Positions 15,547 to 23,323 of a DNA stretch of 24,459 nucleotides are shown piece by piece; the first letter of the stretch is position 1; every line of letters starts with the position of its first letter. The notes under the pieces are model-generated. The model made no database searches and was not told the DNA's origin. It saw nothing but the letters and a program-made list of their open reading frames with translations. A program made the translations under genes and the position numbers. Source of the stretch: an uncultured Clostridia bacterium (GTDB taxonomy: Bacteria; Bacillota; Clostridia; UBA1381); NCBI GenBank assembly GCA_934454035.1, contig CAKSFY010000022.1:1-24459 (forward strand). Direction: 5' to 3'.

Positions 15547-16760
15547 AAATTTTGATGGTAAATAAATTTCTTTATCCGCGCGGCGGAGCGGAAAGCTATA
15601 TGCTGAAACTCGGTGAATGCTTGAAAAATTCGGGTCATGAAGTAGAGTATTTCGGTATGTATGACGAAAAAAATACAGTCGGCAATTCCGCAGGATTATA
15701 TACCGGAAATATGGATTTTCATACAAAGGCAGCCGATCGGTTTTTGTATCCGTTTAAGATAATTTATTCAGCGGAGGCAAAAAGAAAAATCGGAAAGGTT
15801 TTGGACAGCTTTAAACCGGATATTGTTCATATGAATAATATAAATTTTCAGCTGACGCCTGCAATAATTTATGCGGTAAAAAAAAGAAATATCCCGCTAG
15901 TGCAGACTGTGCATGATTATCAGATGATTTGCCCGAATCACCTTTTGTACTGCTTTGAAGAAAACAGCCCGTGCGAAAGATGTACAAAAGGGAACAGGCT
16001 GAATTGCATAAGGCATAAATGCATTCATTCATCAGCAATTAAAAGTATTTTGGGTGTGACGGAAGCAGAGATTTATTCACTTTTAAAAACGTATAAGCTT
16101 GTAGATTTATATATTTGCCCGAGCAGGTTTTTGGAAAGAAAGCTGACGGATTCAAATAAATTGTATATCGGAAAAACCTATATGCTGCATAATTTTATTG
16201 AAAAAAAAGGTTTATGCAAAGAAGCAGACAAAAAAAATCCGTATATTGTATATGCCGGCAGATTATCAAAGGAAAAAGGAGTCGGACTCCTTGCACGGAC
16301 GGCTGAAATGTTACCCGAATATGAATTCAGAGTTGCCGGCAGCGGACCGGATATACAGGAGCTTAGAAATATCCCGAATGTAAAGCTTATGGGATTTCTT
16401 ACGGGTGACGCTTTGAGCTGTGCAATATCCGAGGCAATGGCATTGATTGCTCCGTCTGTGTGCTTTGAAAATTGCCCGTTATCAATTCTTGAGGCACATT
16501 CTATGGGTGTGCCGGTTATAACGATGAATTGCGGAGGAATGGCAGAACTTGTTGAGGACGGAGTAACAGGGACTCTGGCGGATGAGCCGAATGCAAAAAG
16601 TATTGCAAATGCGACGGTAAGGCTTTTGAAAGATGAGGATAAATATTTCGAGATAAGAAATAACTGCAAAGAAAGAGTGGGTAATATATTGTCTGCAGAG
16701 GATTATTGCAGACTGTTAACTGAAAAATATAACGAACTTATTTTACGGAGGGAACAGTAA
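15543..16760 (+). CDS. GT4-family glycosyltransferase with internal cysteine cluster
   Basis: 405-residue GT-B glycosyltransferase. The N-terminal NKFLYPRGGAESYML loop, VQTVHDYQMICPNH, the donor domain YAGRLSKEKGVGLL, and ENCPLSILEAHSMGVPVI are typical GT4. A cysteine-rich insertion spans residues 130-160 (C130, C137, C144, C147, C155, C160). It is also known in other GT4 enzymes of this type and may bind metal, but no role is proven. The start ATG 15543 overlaps the polymerase stop, and GGTGGAAAG lies upstream, so translation is likely coupled. The following GT2 start overlaps its stop by one base. Confidence 0.88.
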   Translation: MKILMVNKFLYPRGGAESYMLKLGECLKNSGHEVEYFGMYDEKNTVGNSAGLYTGNMDFHTKAADRFLYPFKIIYSAEAKRKIGKVLDSFKPDIVHMNNINFQLTPAIIYAVKKRNIPLVQTVHDYQMICPNHLLYCFEENSPCERCTKGNRLNCIRHKCIHSSAIKSILGVTEAEIYSLLKTYKLVDLYICPSRFLERKLTDSNKLYIGKTYMLHNFIEKKGLCKEADKKNPYIVYAGRLSKEKGVGLLARTAEMLPEYEFRVAGSGPDIQELRNIPNVKLMGFLTGDALSCAISEAMALIAPSVCFENCPLSILEAHSMGVPVITMNCGGMAELVEDGVTGTLADEPNAKSIANATVRLLKDEDKYFEIRNNCKERVGNILSAEDYCRLLTEKYNELILRREQ

Positions 16761-17812
16761 TGGCAAAGGTCAGCATAGTTGTACCTGTGTACAAAACAGA
16801 AAAATATCTAAAAAGATGCTTAAAATCCTTGACCGGTCAGACTCTCCGTGATATTGAAATAATTTTAGTTGATGACGGCTCACCGGATAACTGTCCCTTA
16901 TTATGCGATAAAGCTCAATTGGAAGATTGCCGGATAAAAGTTATCCATAAGGAAAACGGGGGATTGGGCTTTGCAAGAAATTCCGGTCTTGAAGCGGCAG
17001 AGGGAGAGTATGTAGGTTTTGTTGATTCGGATGACAGCGTAAGCTGCGATATGTTTGAAAAACTGTATAATGCTGCAAAAAAATATGACGCTGATTTGAT
17101 TATGTCCGGAATGTCCTTTGCAGGAGGAAATATGTTCGGCAAAGAAAACGAGTATGTTAAAAATGAATTATTTGAAAAGGATACATTGTTTGAGACCGAA
17201 GCAGACAGAAAAAAACTGATGCTTGGCATTGCCGGTGCACTCCCGGGCGAAGAAAGAGACAGCCGGTACGGAATGAGCGTATGCAAAAATATTTACAGAA
17301 AAAGCGTGTTGGATAAGCATAATATAAAGTTTTTATCCGAGAGAGAAATATTATCCGAAGATGCGATTTTTATGCTTGATTTTGCATCGGTTATAAAAAT
17401 GTGTGCAGGGATTCCGGGTTCATATTATAATTATTACAGAAATGAAGAATCTCTTTCAAAATCATATAATCCGTCACGCATAGAAAAATGTGCGGTATTT
17501 ATCGATGAGGTTGAAAAAAGATTATCCGAATCCATACCGGAAGATGAATATAAAATATATACAGATAGACTCAGTCAGGCTTTCGGCAGGGTTTTATGCT
17601 CTCAGGAAATTGTTTATGCAGCGGAAAATAAAATCGGTTTAGCTGCATTAAGACAAACTTTGAAAAAAATATGCATTCAAGAGAAAATCAAAAATTCACT
17701 GGCTCATTATCCTTGGTATAAACTGCCGCCAAAGCAAGCTTTATTTGCGTTTTTGATAAAATACAGATTATATCTGTTTCAGGTAATAGCAGTCAGAATA
17801 CGCATGAGATAA
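16760..17812 (+). CDS. GT2-family glycosyltransferase
   Basis: 350-residue GT-A fold enzyme. IVVPVYKTEKYLKRCLKSL, LVDDGSPDNCP with D38-D39, GGLGFARNSGLE and the metal-binding D89-S-D91 (FVDSDDSVS) are the GT2 markers. The C-terminal 200 residues carry no membrane helix, so it is cytoplasmic and probably extends the lipid-linked unit; sugar not known. The start ATG 16760 overlaps the preceding TAA (TAATG) with ACGGAGGGAA upstream. It is closely related by eye to the next gene. Confidence 0.9.
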   Translation: MAKVSIVVPVYKTEKYLKRCLKSLTGQTLRDIEIILVDDGSPDNCPLLCDKAQLEDCRIKVIHKENGGLGFARNSGLEAAEGEYVGFVDSDDSVSCDMFEKLYNAAKKYDADLIMSGMSFAGGNMFGKENEYVKNELFEKDTLFETEADRKKLMLGIAGALPGEERDSRYGMSVCKNIYRKSVLDKHNIKFLSEREILSEDAIFMLDFASVIKMCAGIPGSYYNYYRNEESLSKSYNPSRIEKCAVFIDEVEKRLSESIPEDEYKIYTDRLSQAFGRVLCSQEIVYAAENKIGLAALRQTLKKICIQEKIKNSLAHYPWYKLPPKQALFAFLIKYRLYLFQVIAVRIRMR

Positions 17813-17831
17813 GCCAAAGGGGGTGTATGGA

Positions 17832-18848
17832 ATGATTTTTTCGGTTATTGTTCCGATTTATAATGTGGAACAATATCTTAGTTCTTGTATAGAAAGCGTT
17901 TTGAAGCAATCTTTTGAGGATTTTGAGTTAATTTTGGTTGACGACGGCTCAAATGATAATTGTCCGCGGATTTGTGACTGTTATGCACAAAAGGATAGCC
18001 GTATAAAGGTTATTCACAAGAAAAACGGAGGTCTGGTAAGTGCGAGACAGGCAGGAATAAGCATGGCAAGCGGCGATTATGTTGTCAATCTGGACGGAGA
18101 CGACCGTATGGCGGATGAAATGCTTGAAAATGCATATAGAATAATTGCCGATACAAAAGCCGATATTATCTCTTTTTCATATACATCGTGCTTTAAAAAC
18201 GGATTGGAACGCAGGGAAAACGAGCCGGCAGAGCCGGGAATGTATCAAAAAAATGATATGAAAAAGGTTATTTATCCAAAGCTTTTGCTTGATAAAAATA
18301 TGCGGCATATGTTGTATTTTTTGTGGGGAAAAGCTGTCAGACGTTCACTGATTACCATGCCGCAGCTTAATGTTACAAAAAGCATATCTCTCGGAGAGGA
18401 TTTATGCTGTGTTGTTCCCTGCTATTTGAAGGCAGAAAAGGTTTATATTACCCGCGCAAACGGATGCATGTATAATATCAGAGACAATTCTATTTCCAAG
18501 TCTGTAAATCCGAATCAGCTATCGGAAATTGAAGAGGTTGTTAAGCTTTTGCATATGCTTGACAGTACAGCGGCAGATGATTTCGGCGAACAGATTTCAA
18601 GATATTACTGCTTTATGTGCTTTGCAATCATAGCAGCGGCGGCAGAACGGAAACAATTTAAAAACTTAAAAAAAATAAAAAAGGTTATTTTGGAATCTTC
18701 ATGTAAAGAAGAACTTGCAAAAGCGAATTTCGGAACAATTACATTAAAAAGCGGTATAGCGGTGTGGCTTATCAAAAAAAAGCTTATTAAAACTGCATTT
18801 TGCTTTTTATATTTATGCGGATGTATCAAGGATATAATCGGAAAGTGA
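17832..18848 (+). CDS. GT2-family glycosyltransferase
   Basis: 338-residue GT2 enzyme with SVIVPIYNVEQYLSSCIESVL, LVDDGSNDNCPRICD, GGLVSARQAGI and D88-G-D90 (NLDGDDRM). It shares the DDGSxDNCP and RIKVIHKxNGGL pattern with the gene before it, so the pair probably arose by duplication. The start at ATG 17832 has AAGGGGGTG (17817-17825) upstream; a GTG at 17823 overlaps that site. Cytoplasmic, acceptor and donor unknown. The C-terminus has a hydrophobic stretch (AFCFLYLCGCI) that may touch the membrane. Confidence 0.88.
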   Translation: MIFSVIVPIYNVEQYLSSCIESVLKQSFEDFELILVDDGSNDNCPRICDCYAQKDSRIKVIHKKNGGLVSARQAGISMASGDYVVNLDGDDRMADEMLENAYRIIADTKADIISFSYTSCFKNGLERRENEPAEPGMYQKNDMKKVIYPKLLLDKNMRHMLYFLWGKAVRRSLITMPQLNVTKSISLGEDLCCVVPCYLKAEKVYITRANGCMYNIRDNSISKSVNPNQLSEIEEVVKLLHMLDSTAADDFGEQISRYYCFMCFAIIAAAAERKQFKNLKKIKKVILESSCKEELAKANFGTITLKSGIAVWLIKKKLIKTAFCFLYLCGCIKDIIGK

Positions 18849-18860
18849 CGGTGGTTTAAA

Positions 18861-19253
18861 ATGGACGAAAATCCAATAATCTCGGTTGTTATGAGTGTTT
18901 ATAACGGAGAAAAGTATCTTAAAAAAGCTATTGACAGCGTCATTCGGCAGACGTTTGAAGAATGGGAGCTGATTGTGGTAAATGATTGCTCCTCCGACAA
19001 CACTGCCGGTATTCTCAAAGAATATGAACATTCAGATAAAAGAATAAAAGTAATAACCAATGAAGTTAATTTAAAGCTTCCGTCATCTCTTAATAAAGCC
19101 GTTTTGCAATCCCGAGGACGGTATATTGCAAGAATGGATGCAGATGATATATGCCTTTCGGACAGATTGGAAAAGCAATATAATTTTATGGAAGAAAACC
19201 CGGATGTTGCAATATCATCATGCAAATTTATGACGCTGAAAAATGGACAATGA
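18861..19253 (+). CDS. GT2 glycosyltransferase, N-terminal fragment of a frameshifted gene
   Basis: 130-residue open frame with an intact GT2 nucleotide-binding half: ISVVMSVYNGEKYLKKAIDSVI, NDCSSDNT, and the D93-A-D95 motif (ARMDADDICLSDRLEKQ). It stops after KFMTLKNGQ, where family members continue to the acceptor half. The missing half is found in another frame immediately downstream (19243-19911). The fragment is about half the expected length and is probably not active alone. A weak GGTGG-type ribosome site precedes ATG 18861, 12 bases after the previous stop. Confidence 0.75.
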   Translation: MDENPIISVVMSVYNGEKYLKKAIDSVIRQTFEEWELIVVNDCSSDNTAGILKEYEHSDKRIKVITNEVNLKLPSSLNKAVLQSRGRYIARMDADDICLSDRLEKQYNFMEENPDVAISSCKFMTLKNGQ

Positions 19254-19911
19254 AAGTGTAAAGGCGCTGCTTCTTGTAACTAATCCTGTTTTACATCCCG
19301 GAATAATAGCAAAAGCGGAAGTGATTAAAAAGCTAAAATATGATACTTCACTTACTTGCACGGAGGATTTGGAACTTTGGACAAGGGCTGTCCGTCAAAA
19401 TTATAAAATAGAGATTATGGATGAGTATCTTATGCTTTACAGAATTCACGATAAACAGATTACCGGGATGACACTAAAAAAGCAATATGAAGAGGTTTTA
19501 AAAATTCAAAAGAAATATTTCCCTGAATTTTTCGGCACAATGAGTGATAAGGAAGCAGAATTTTATATTCACGGAATTTATTTCAGAGAACAAATTAATA
19601 TAAATCAATTCCGAAACTTTAAGAACAAATTAATATCTGTTGTTTCAAAAAACGGATTTTGTGACAAAGAAGCGGCAGAATATGCAGCGTTTGAGATATT
19701 GGCAGAATATAAAAGATGTAAAATTACGAAAAAAGAGCTTGTAAAAGGGCTGTTGTGTTTTAGTCCGATACTTCTGATAAAAGAGATTTTCGGACGAAGA
19801 AAAAGGGCGCGTAATGACGGTTTAAATTGCATCAGAGCTGCCGAAAATATGGGGCTTATTCATTCGGGCGGAAGAATTGAATTTCCGTCCTTTTCCGGAG
19901 CGGCGGAATAA
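19243..19911 (+). CDS. GT2 glycosyltransferase, C-terminal fragment of the frameshifted gene
   Basis: 222-residue frame that begins in the middle of a GT2 domain. VKALLLVTNPVLHPG and CTEDLELWTRAVRQNY, with LMLYRIHDKQITG, are the standard acceptor-side motifs that follow the DxDD half found upstream. The ATG at 19243 overlaps the upstream fragment by 11 bases and has no Shine-Dalgarno sequence, so translation from it is doubtful. Compared with intact relatives, about 10-15 residues between the halves are also missing, so the lesion is more than a single base. Its stop is directly followed by the EAL gene. Confidence 0.7.
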   Translation: MDNESVKALLLVTNPVLHPGIIAKAEVIKKLKYDTSLTCTEDLELWTRAVRQNYKIEIMDEYLMLYRIHDKQITGMTLKKQYEEVLKIQKKYFPEFFGTMSDKEAEFYIHGIYFREQININQFRNFKNKLISVVSKNGFCDKEAAEYAAFEILAEYKRCKITKKELVKGLLCFSPILLIKEIFGRRKRARNDGLNCIRAAENMGLIHSGGRIEFPSFSGAAE

Positions 19912-19914
19912 ATG

Positions 19915-19921
19915 AAAGGAG
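19915..19921 (+). promoter_or_regulatory. Ribosome binding site that decides the GTG start of the EAL gene
   Basis: AAAGGAG lies 8 bases before GTG 19930. The in-frame ATG at 19912 lies upstream of this site and has only weak GGCGGA before it. The GTG is therefore the likelier start. Confidence 0.65.
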
Positions 19922-19929
19922 AATTATCT

Positions 19930-21306
19930 GTGAGTATATTGAGTCATTCTTATGCGGTTATCGCGTTTTTGATTTTTTGTTTTGCAGTTCTGGGTGCGCT
20001 CGGCATATATTTTGCAATAAAGGGAATTAAAGCAGCAAAGGAAAATGACATAAAGGGGTTTACAAGCATACAAAAGCTTAAATCTTTTTATGACAGACTT
20101 GCCGGGCACCGAGAGAGCAGAAGTGTTGTTTTTATTAATATTTCACTTGAAGAGGCGAGAAAAATTTGTTCGGAAGCAAAAATTGAAAATGTGTATAATG
20201 AAATCAAAATAATACTTCTGAATTATTTCGCAAATAATTGCAGCGGAAATATCGCTGTATACAACAGTTCAGGTTTTGTATCGGTAAGCAAGTGGGGAAT
20301 AAAGACTTCAGAGCAGATTATCGAAAAATGTATTGATGAAATAAATAAATGTTTGCTGAAGTTTCAAATGCTGAATGTTGTGAAGGTAAAGATGGGTTCA
20401 TATTCGTCTGTTGCTTCCGATATCGGCTTCGGAGAAGCTATTAACAGAGCTATGCAGGCATACACAATTGCGGTTGATGAAAATGCCGCTCACAGCGAAT
20501 GGAGCGGAAGTGCGGGAAAGGCACTTGTACAAAAGATAAAAATTGAAAACAGTATTGAAAATAATATTGATAATAACAAATTCTTTTTGGAATATCAACC
20601 GACAATAGGTGCAAAAAGCAAAAAAATTATCGGCGCGGAGGTTTTGTCAAGACTGAATTCAGAAAGTGACGGAATAATTACACCCGGAAAATTTTTGTCG
20701 GCATTGGACTCTGTCGGACTTTGCAATAAGTTTGATTATTATATTTTCGAGAAAAATTGTAAATGGATTTCAAATAACAAAGAAGTGAGACAAAAATACA
20801 AATATACAATTAATTTTTCCAGAACTACTTTGTCGGACAGTGACTTTTCAAAAAAAATTACGGATATTGTAGAAAAATATAATCTGAATTATTCATGCAT
20901 TGCGGTTGAAATGCTTGAAGATAAGGAAATCAACAGGGAAGCAAAGAAACAGATTATGAAAAATTTATCAGAATTAAGAGAAAAGGGCATTTCTGTTTTG
21001 CTGGACGATTTCGGAAACGGATTTACATCATTTGATGATTTACAGAGCTTTGTTGTTGATGCAGTTAAAATTGATAAATCAATTATTCAAAATACGGATA
21101 CCGAAACGGGAATGATTATTTTTACAAACATTATCAGAATGGCAAAGGAGCTCGGACTTAAAATAGTTTGCGAGGGCATTGAAACGGAAGCTCAGGAAAA
21201 GATTGCCGTTAATGCCGGGTGTGACATGCTTCAGGGCTTTTATTATTTTCATCCGATGCCTGTTGCGCGGCTTGAAGATGTTTTGGAGCAAAATATTGAC
21301 AAATGA
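19930..21306 (+). CDS. Membrane-anchored degenerate-GGDEF / EAL protein, probable c-di-GMP phosphodiesterase
   Basis: 458 residues from GTG 19930. An N-terminal membrane helix (~8-32) leads to a GGDEF-like region (~45-190) whose signature is lost (VYNSSGFVSV, with SSG where GGDE is expected). An EAL domain follows (~205-455). It keeps the residues needed for c-di-GMP hydrolysis: EVL for EAL (E237), N295 in INFSRTTL, E327 in AVEMLED, DDFGNG (D359-D360), K380, E415 in CEGIET and Q435 in QGFYYFHP. It should therefore be active, with the GGDEF part as a sensor or regulator. It sits inside an operon led by a c-di-GMP riboswitch, which suggests feedback on the signal. An alternative start at ATG 19912 adds six residues. 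Confidence 0.88.
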   Translation: MSILSHSYAVIAFLIFCFAVLGALGIYFAIKGIKAAKENDIKGFTSIQKLKSFYDRLAGHRESRSVVFINISLEEARKICSEAKIENVYNEIKIILLNYFANNCSGNIAVYNSSGFVSVSKWGIKTSEQIIEKCIDEINKCLLKFQMLNVVKVKMGSYSSVASDIGFGEAINRAMQAYTIAVDENAAHSEWSGSAGKALVQKIKIENSIENNIDNNKFFLEYQPTIGAKSKKIIGAEVLSRLNSESDGIITPGKFLSALDSVGLCNKFDYYIFEKNCKWISNNKEVRQKYKYTINFSRTTLSDSDFSKKITDIVEKYNLNYSCIAVEMLEDKEINREAKKQIMKNLSELREKGISVLLDDFGNGFTSFDDLQSFVVDAVKIDKSIIQNTDTETGMIIFTNIIRMAKELGLKIVCEGIETEAQEKIAVNAGCDMLQGFYYFHPMPVARLEDVLEQNIDK

Positions 21307-21330
21307 TAATTTTTACCGGAGGTTATAAAA

Positions 21331-22257
21331 ATGCTGTCTGTGATAATTCCTGCATTTAATGAAGAAAAGCTTATACGTGAGGCATATGATGCAATATCCG
21401 AGATATTGAAAAATGAGCATATAGAAAACGAAATTATTTTTGTGGATGACGGTTCTTCGGATAGGACATATGAACAGATAAGAATACTTGCCGACACAGA
21501 AAAAAACATATGCGGAATACATTTTTCACGGAATTTCGGAAAAGAGGCCGCTATTTCGGCAGGGCTTGCAAAATCGTCCGGAGATTGTGCAGTGGTGATA
21601 GACTGTGATTTGCAGCATCCGCCCGAGAAAATTGCGGAAATGTATCATTTGTGGGAAAGAGGCTACGAAATTGTTGAGGGAATAAAGTCAGAACGCGGCA
21701 ATGAAAGCAAACTGCATAGCTTTGCGGCAAAAACCTTTTATTCGATTATCAGCAAAATTGTCGGATTTGATATGTCGAACGCTTCCGATTTTAAGCTTTT
21801 GGATAGGAAGGTAATCGATATTTTAAATAAAATTCCGGAAAGAAAAGGCTTCTTTCGCGCAATCTCATATTGGGTAGGATTCAAAAAAACTTCTGTTGAA
21901 TTTGAAGTTAAAAAACGCGTCTGCGGAACTTCAAAATGGACAACAAAAGGTCTGATAAAATATGCGCTGTCAAATATTTCGGCTTATTCGGCAGCACCTA
22001 TGCAGCTGGTGACTTTTTTGGGTGTGGCGATGCTGTGCGTTGCTTGTGTTTTCGGAATTTGGGCATTAATAGATAAAATTTCCGGACGTGCGCTTGAAGG
22101 TATTACAACAGTTATAATTATTACTATATTTATCGGAAGCATTATGATGATAAGCATGGGAATTATCGGATATTATGTCGCACGGATATATGAGGAAATA
22201 AAGGGCAGACCGAAATATATTGTTTCAGCCGAATGTGAGAGCAAATGTGATAAATGA
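21331..22257 (+). CDS. GtrB-type polyprenyl-phosphate glycosyltransferase
   Basis: 308-residue GT2 enzyme of the GtrB/ArnC/DPM1-like group, which loads a sugar onto undecaprenyl phosphate at the inner face of the membrane. SVIIPAFNEEKLIREAY, FVDDGSSDRTYE, HFSRNFGKEAAISAGL and D91-C-D93 (VIDCDLQHPPE) are typical. Two C-terminal membrane helices (~225-247 and ~258-283) match the GtrB layout. It is the expected partner of the GtrII-like protein encoded at 5460, although the two genes lie about 15 kb apart within the operon and no GtrA flippase is seen. The start ATG 21331 is preceded by CCGGAGGT. Intact. Confidence 0.9.
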   Translation: MLSVIIPAFNEEKLIREAYDAISEILKNEHIENEIIFVDDGSSDRTYEQIRILADTEKNICGIHFSRNFGKEAAISAGLAKSSGDCAVVIDCDLQHPPEKIAEMYHLWERGYEIVEGIKSERGNESKLHSFAAKTFYSIISKIVGFDMSNASDFKLLDRKVIDILNKIPERKGFFRAISYWVGFKKTSVEFEVKKRVCGTSKWTTKGLIKYALSNISAYSAAPMQLVTFLGVAMLCVACVFGIWALIDKISGRALEGITTVIIITIFIGSIMMISMGIIGYYVARIYEEIKGRPKYIVSAECESKCDK

Positions 22258-22267
22258 GGTAAATTCT

Positions 22268-23263
22268 ATGAGGGATATATTTGTTGATAAACTGAAAGGG
22301 TACGCATGTTTTTGGGTTGTTTTCGGCCATGTTATAATGGGAATACGGCTGTCCGGAATTGAAATTCCGGGAATGTTTTATATTGCGGAAAAATTTATAT
22401 GGTCGTTTCATATTTATTTGTTTTTATTTTTGAGCGGATATGTTTATAAAATTACAAATGAATGGAGAAATAAAGGAACAAAAGTTAAATTTATAAAGTA
22501 TAAATTCTTTAATTTAGGTATTCCTTATATATTTTTTTCAGCTTTATATGTACTTATTAACAGTATAACAGTCAGTGCAAATACTCAGTTTGCTGTCTCG
22601 GACATTTTAATGATTTGGAAAAAACCAATCGCCCAATATTGGTTTTTGTATGCGCTTTTATTTTTGTTTTTCATTTGGACGGTGTTATCGGATAGGCTGA
22701 AAAACTGGCAGATAACCGTTTTAATTGCAGGACTTTCTTACATTGTTCCGCTTGCCGGAGGCAGGTTTGAAGCTTTTGATGTTGTTTTTTCGTCAGCAGC
22801 TGCTTTCGGTCTCGGAACATTTTCGGATTTAACGTATTTGAAAAAATGCAGCGGCAAAGCAAAGATATTAATCCCGATATGTCACGCGGCCTTAGGAATA
22901 GTACTTGCGTATTATGATTTAACTGACAAGCCGTTTATAAAAGAAATAATGATGTTTTTCGGAATATACTCAAGCATTATCTTTATTTCATTTTTCGAAA
23001 AAAATAAACTTGCCGGAAGATTTTTTATGTTTATGAATAAATATTCATTTCAGATTTATTTACTTCATACTATATTTACGGCAGGAATCAGAATAATACT
23101 TGTTCGGCTTGGCATAAATAACTGGCTTGTTCATATTGTATGCGGATGTATTTTCGGAATCGGAATGTCTGTTTTTGCCGCATATTCGGCAGAAAAGCTG
23201 ACAATATTTAATTTTTTCTTTTTTCCTTCAAAGACGGTAAAAAAACTCAAAAAAAAGAATTGA
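22268..23263 (+). CDS. Acyltransferase family 3 membrane protein
   Basis: 331-residue integral membrane protein with about ten hydrophobic segments. The opening VDKLKGYACFWVVFGHVIMG, with its histidine, is the acyltransferase-3 (OafA/WecH-like) signature. Members of the family acetylate or otherwise acylate sugars of surface polysaccharides at the membrane. No C-terminal SGNH domain is present. ATG 22268 is chosen because TGAGGT (22255-22260) precedes it. The upstream in-frame ATG at 22220 lies inside the GtrB gene and would add 16 hydrophilic residues. It is the last gene of the polysaccharide operon. No intrinsic terminator hairpin is evident after it. Confidence 0.85.
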   Translation: MRDIFVDKLKGYACFWVVFGHVIMGIRLSGIEIPGMFYIAEKFIWSFHIYLFLFLSGYVYKITNEWRNKGTKVKFIKYKFFNLGIPYIFFSALYVLINSITVSANTQFAVSDILMIWKKPIAQYWFLYALLFLFFIWTVLSDRLKNWQITVLIAGLSYIVPLAGGRFEAFDVVFSSAAAFGLGTFSDLTYLKKCSGKAKILIPICHAALGIVLAYYDLTDKPFIKEIMMFFGIYSSIIFISFFEKNKLAGRFFMFMNKYSFQIYLLHTIFTAGIRIILVRLGINNWLVHIVCGCIFGIGMSVFAAYSAEKLTIFNFFFFPSKTVKKLKKKN

Positions 23264-23288
23264 TTTATCAGCCTGCATATGTTAAAAT
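23260..23288 (+). promoter_or_regulatory. Probable promoter of the exporter gene
   Basis: TTGATT (23260-23265), 17-base spacer, TAAAAT (23283-23288). The -35 overlaps the stop of the acyltransferase gene. There is no clear terminator between the two genes, so read-through from the operon is also possible. Confidence 0.55.
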
Positions 23289-23323
23289 AGATAGGGATAA
23301 AAAATAGTCCGGAGGAAAAATAA

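Noticed and set aside
19225..19260. Phase-variable slippage tract explaining the split GT2.
   Set aside because: The longest run at the junction is five A, too short for typical slippage, and the loss of about 10-15 residues is not explained by one-base slippage.
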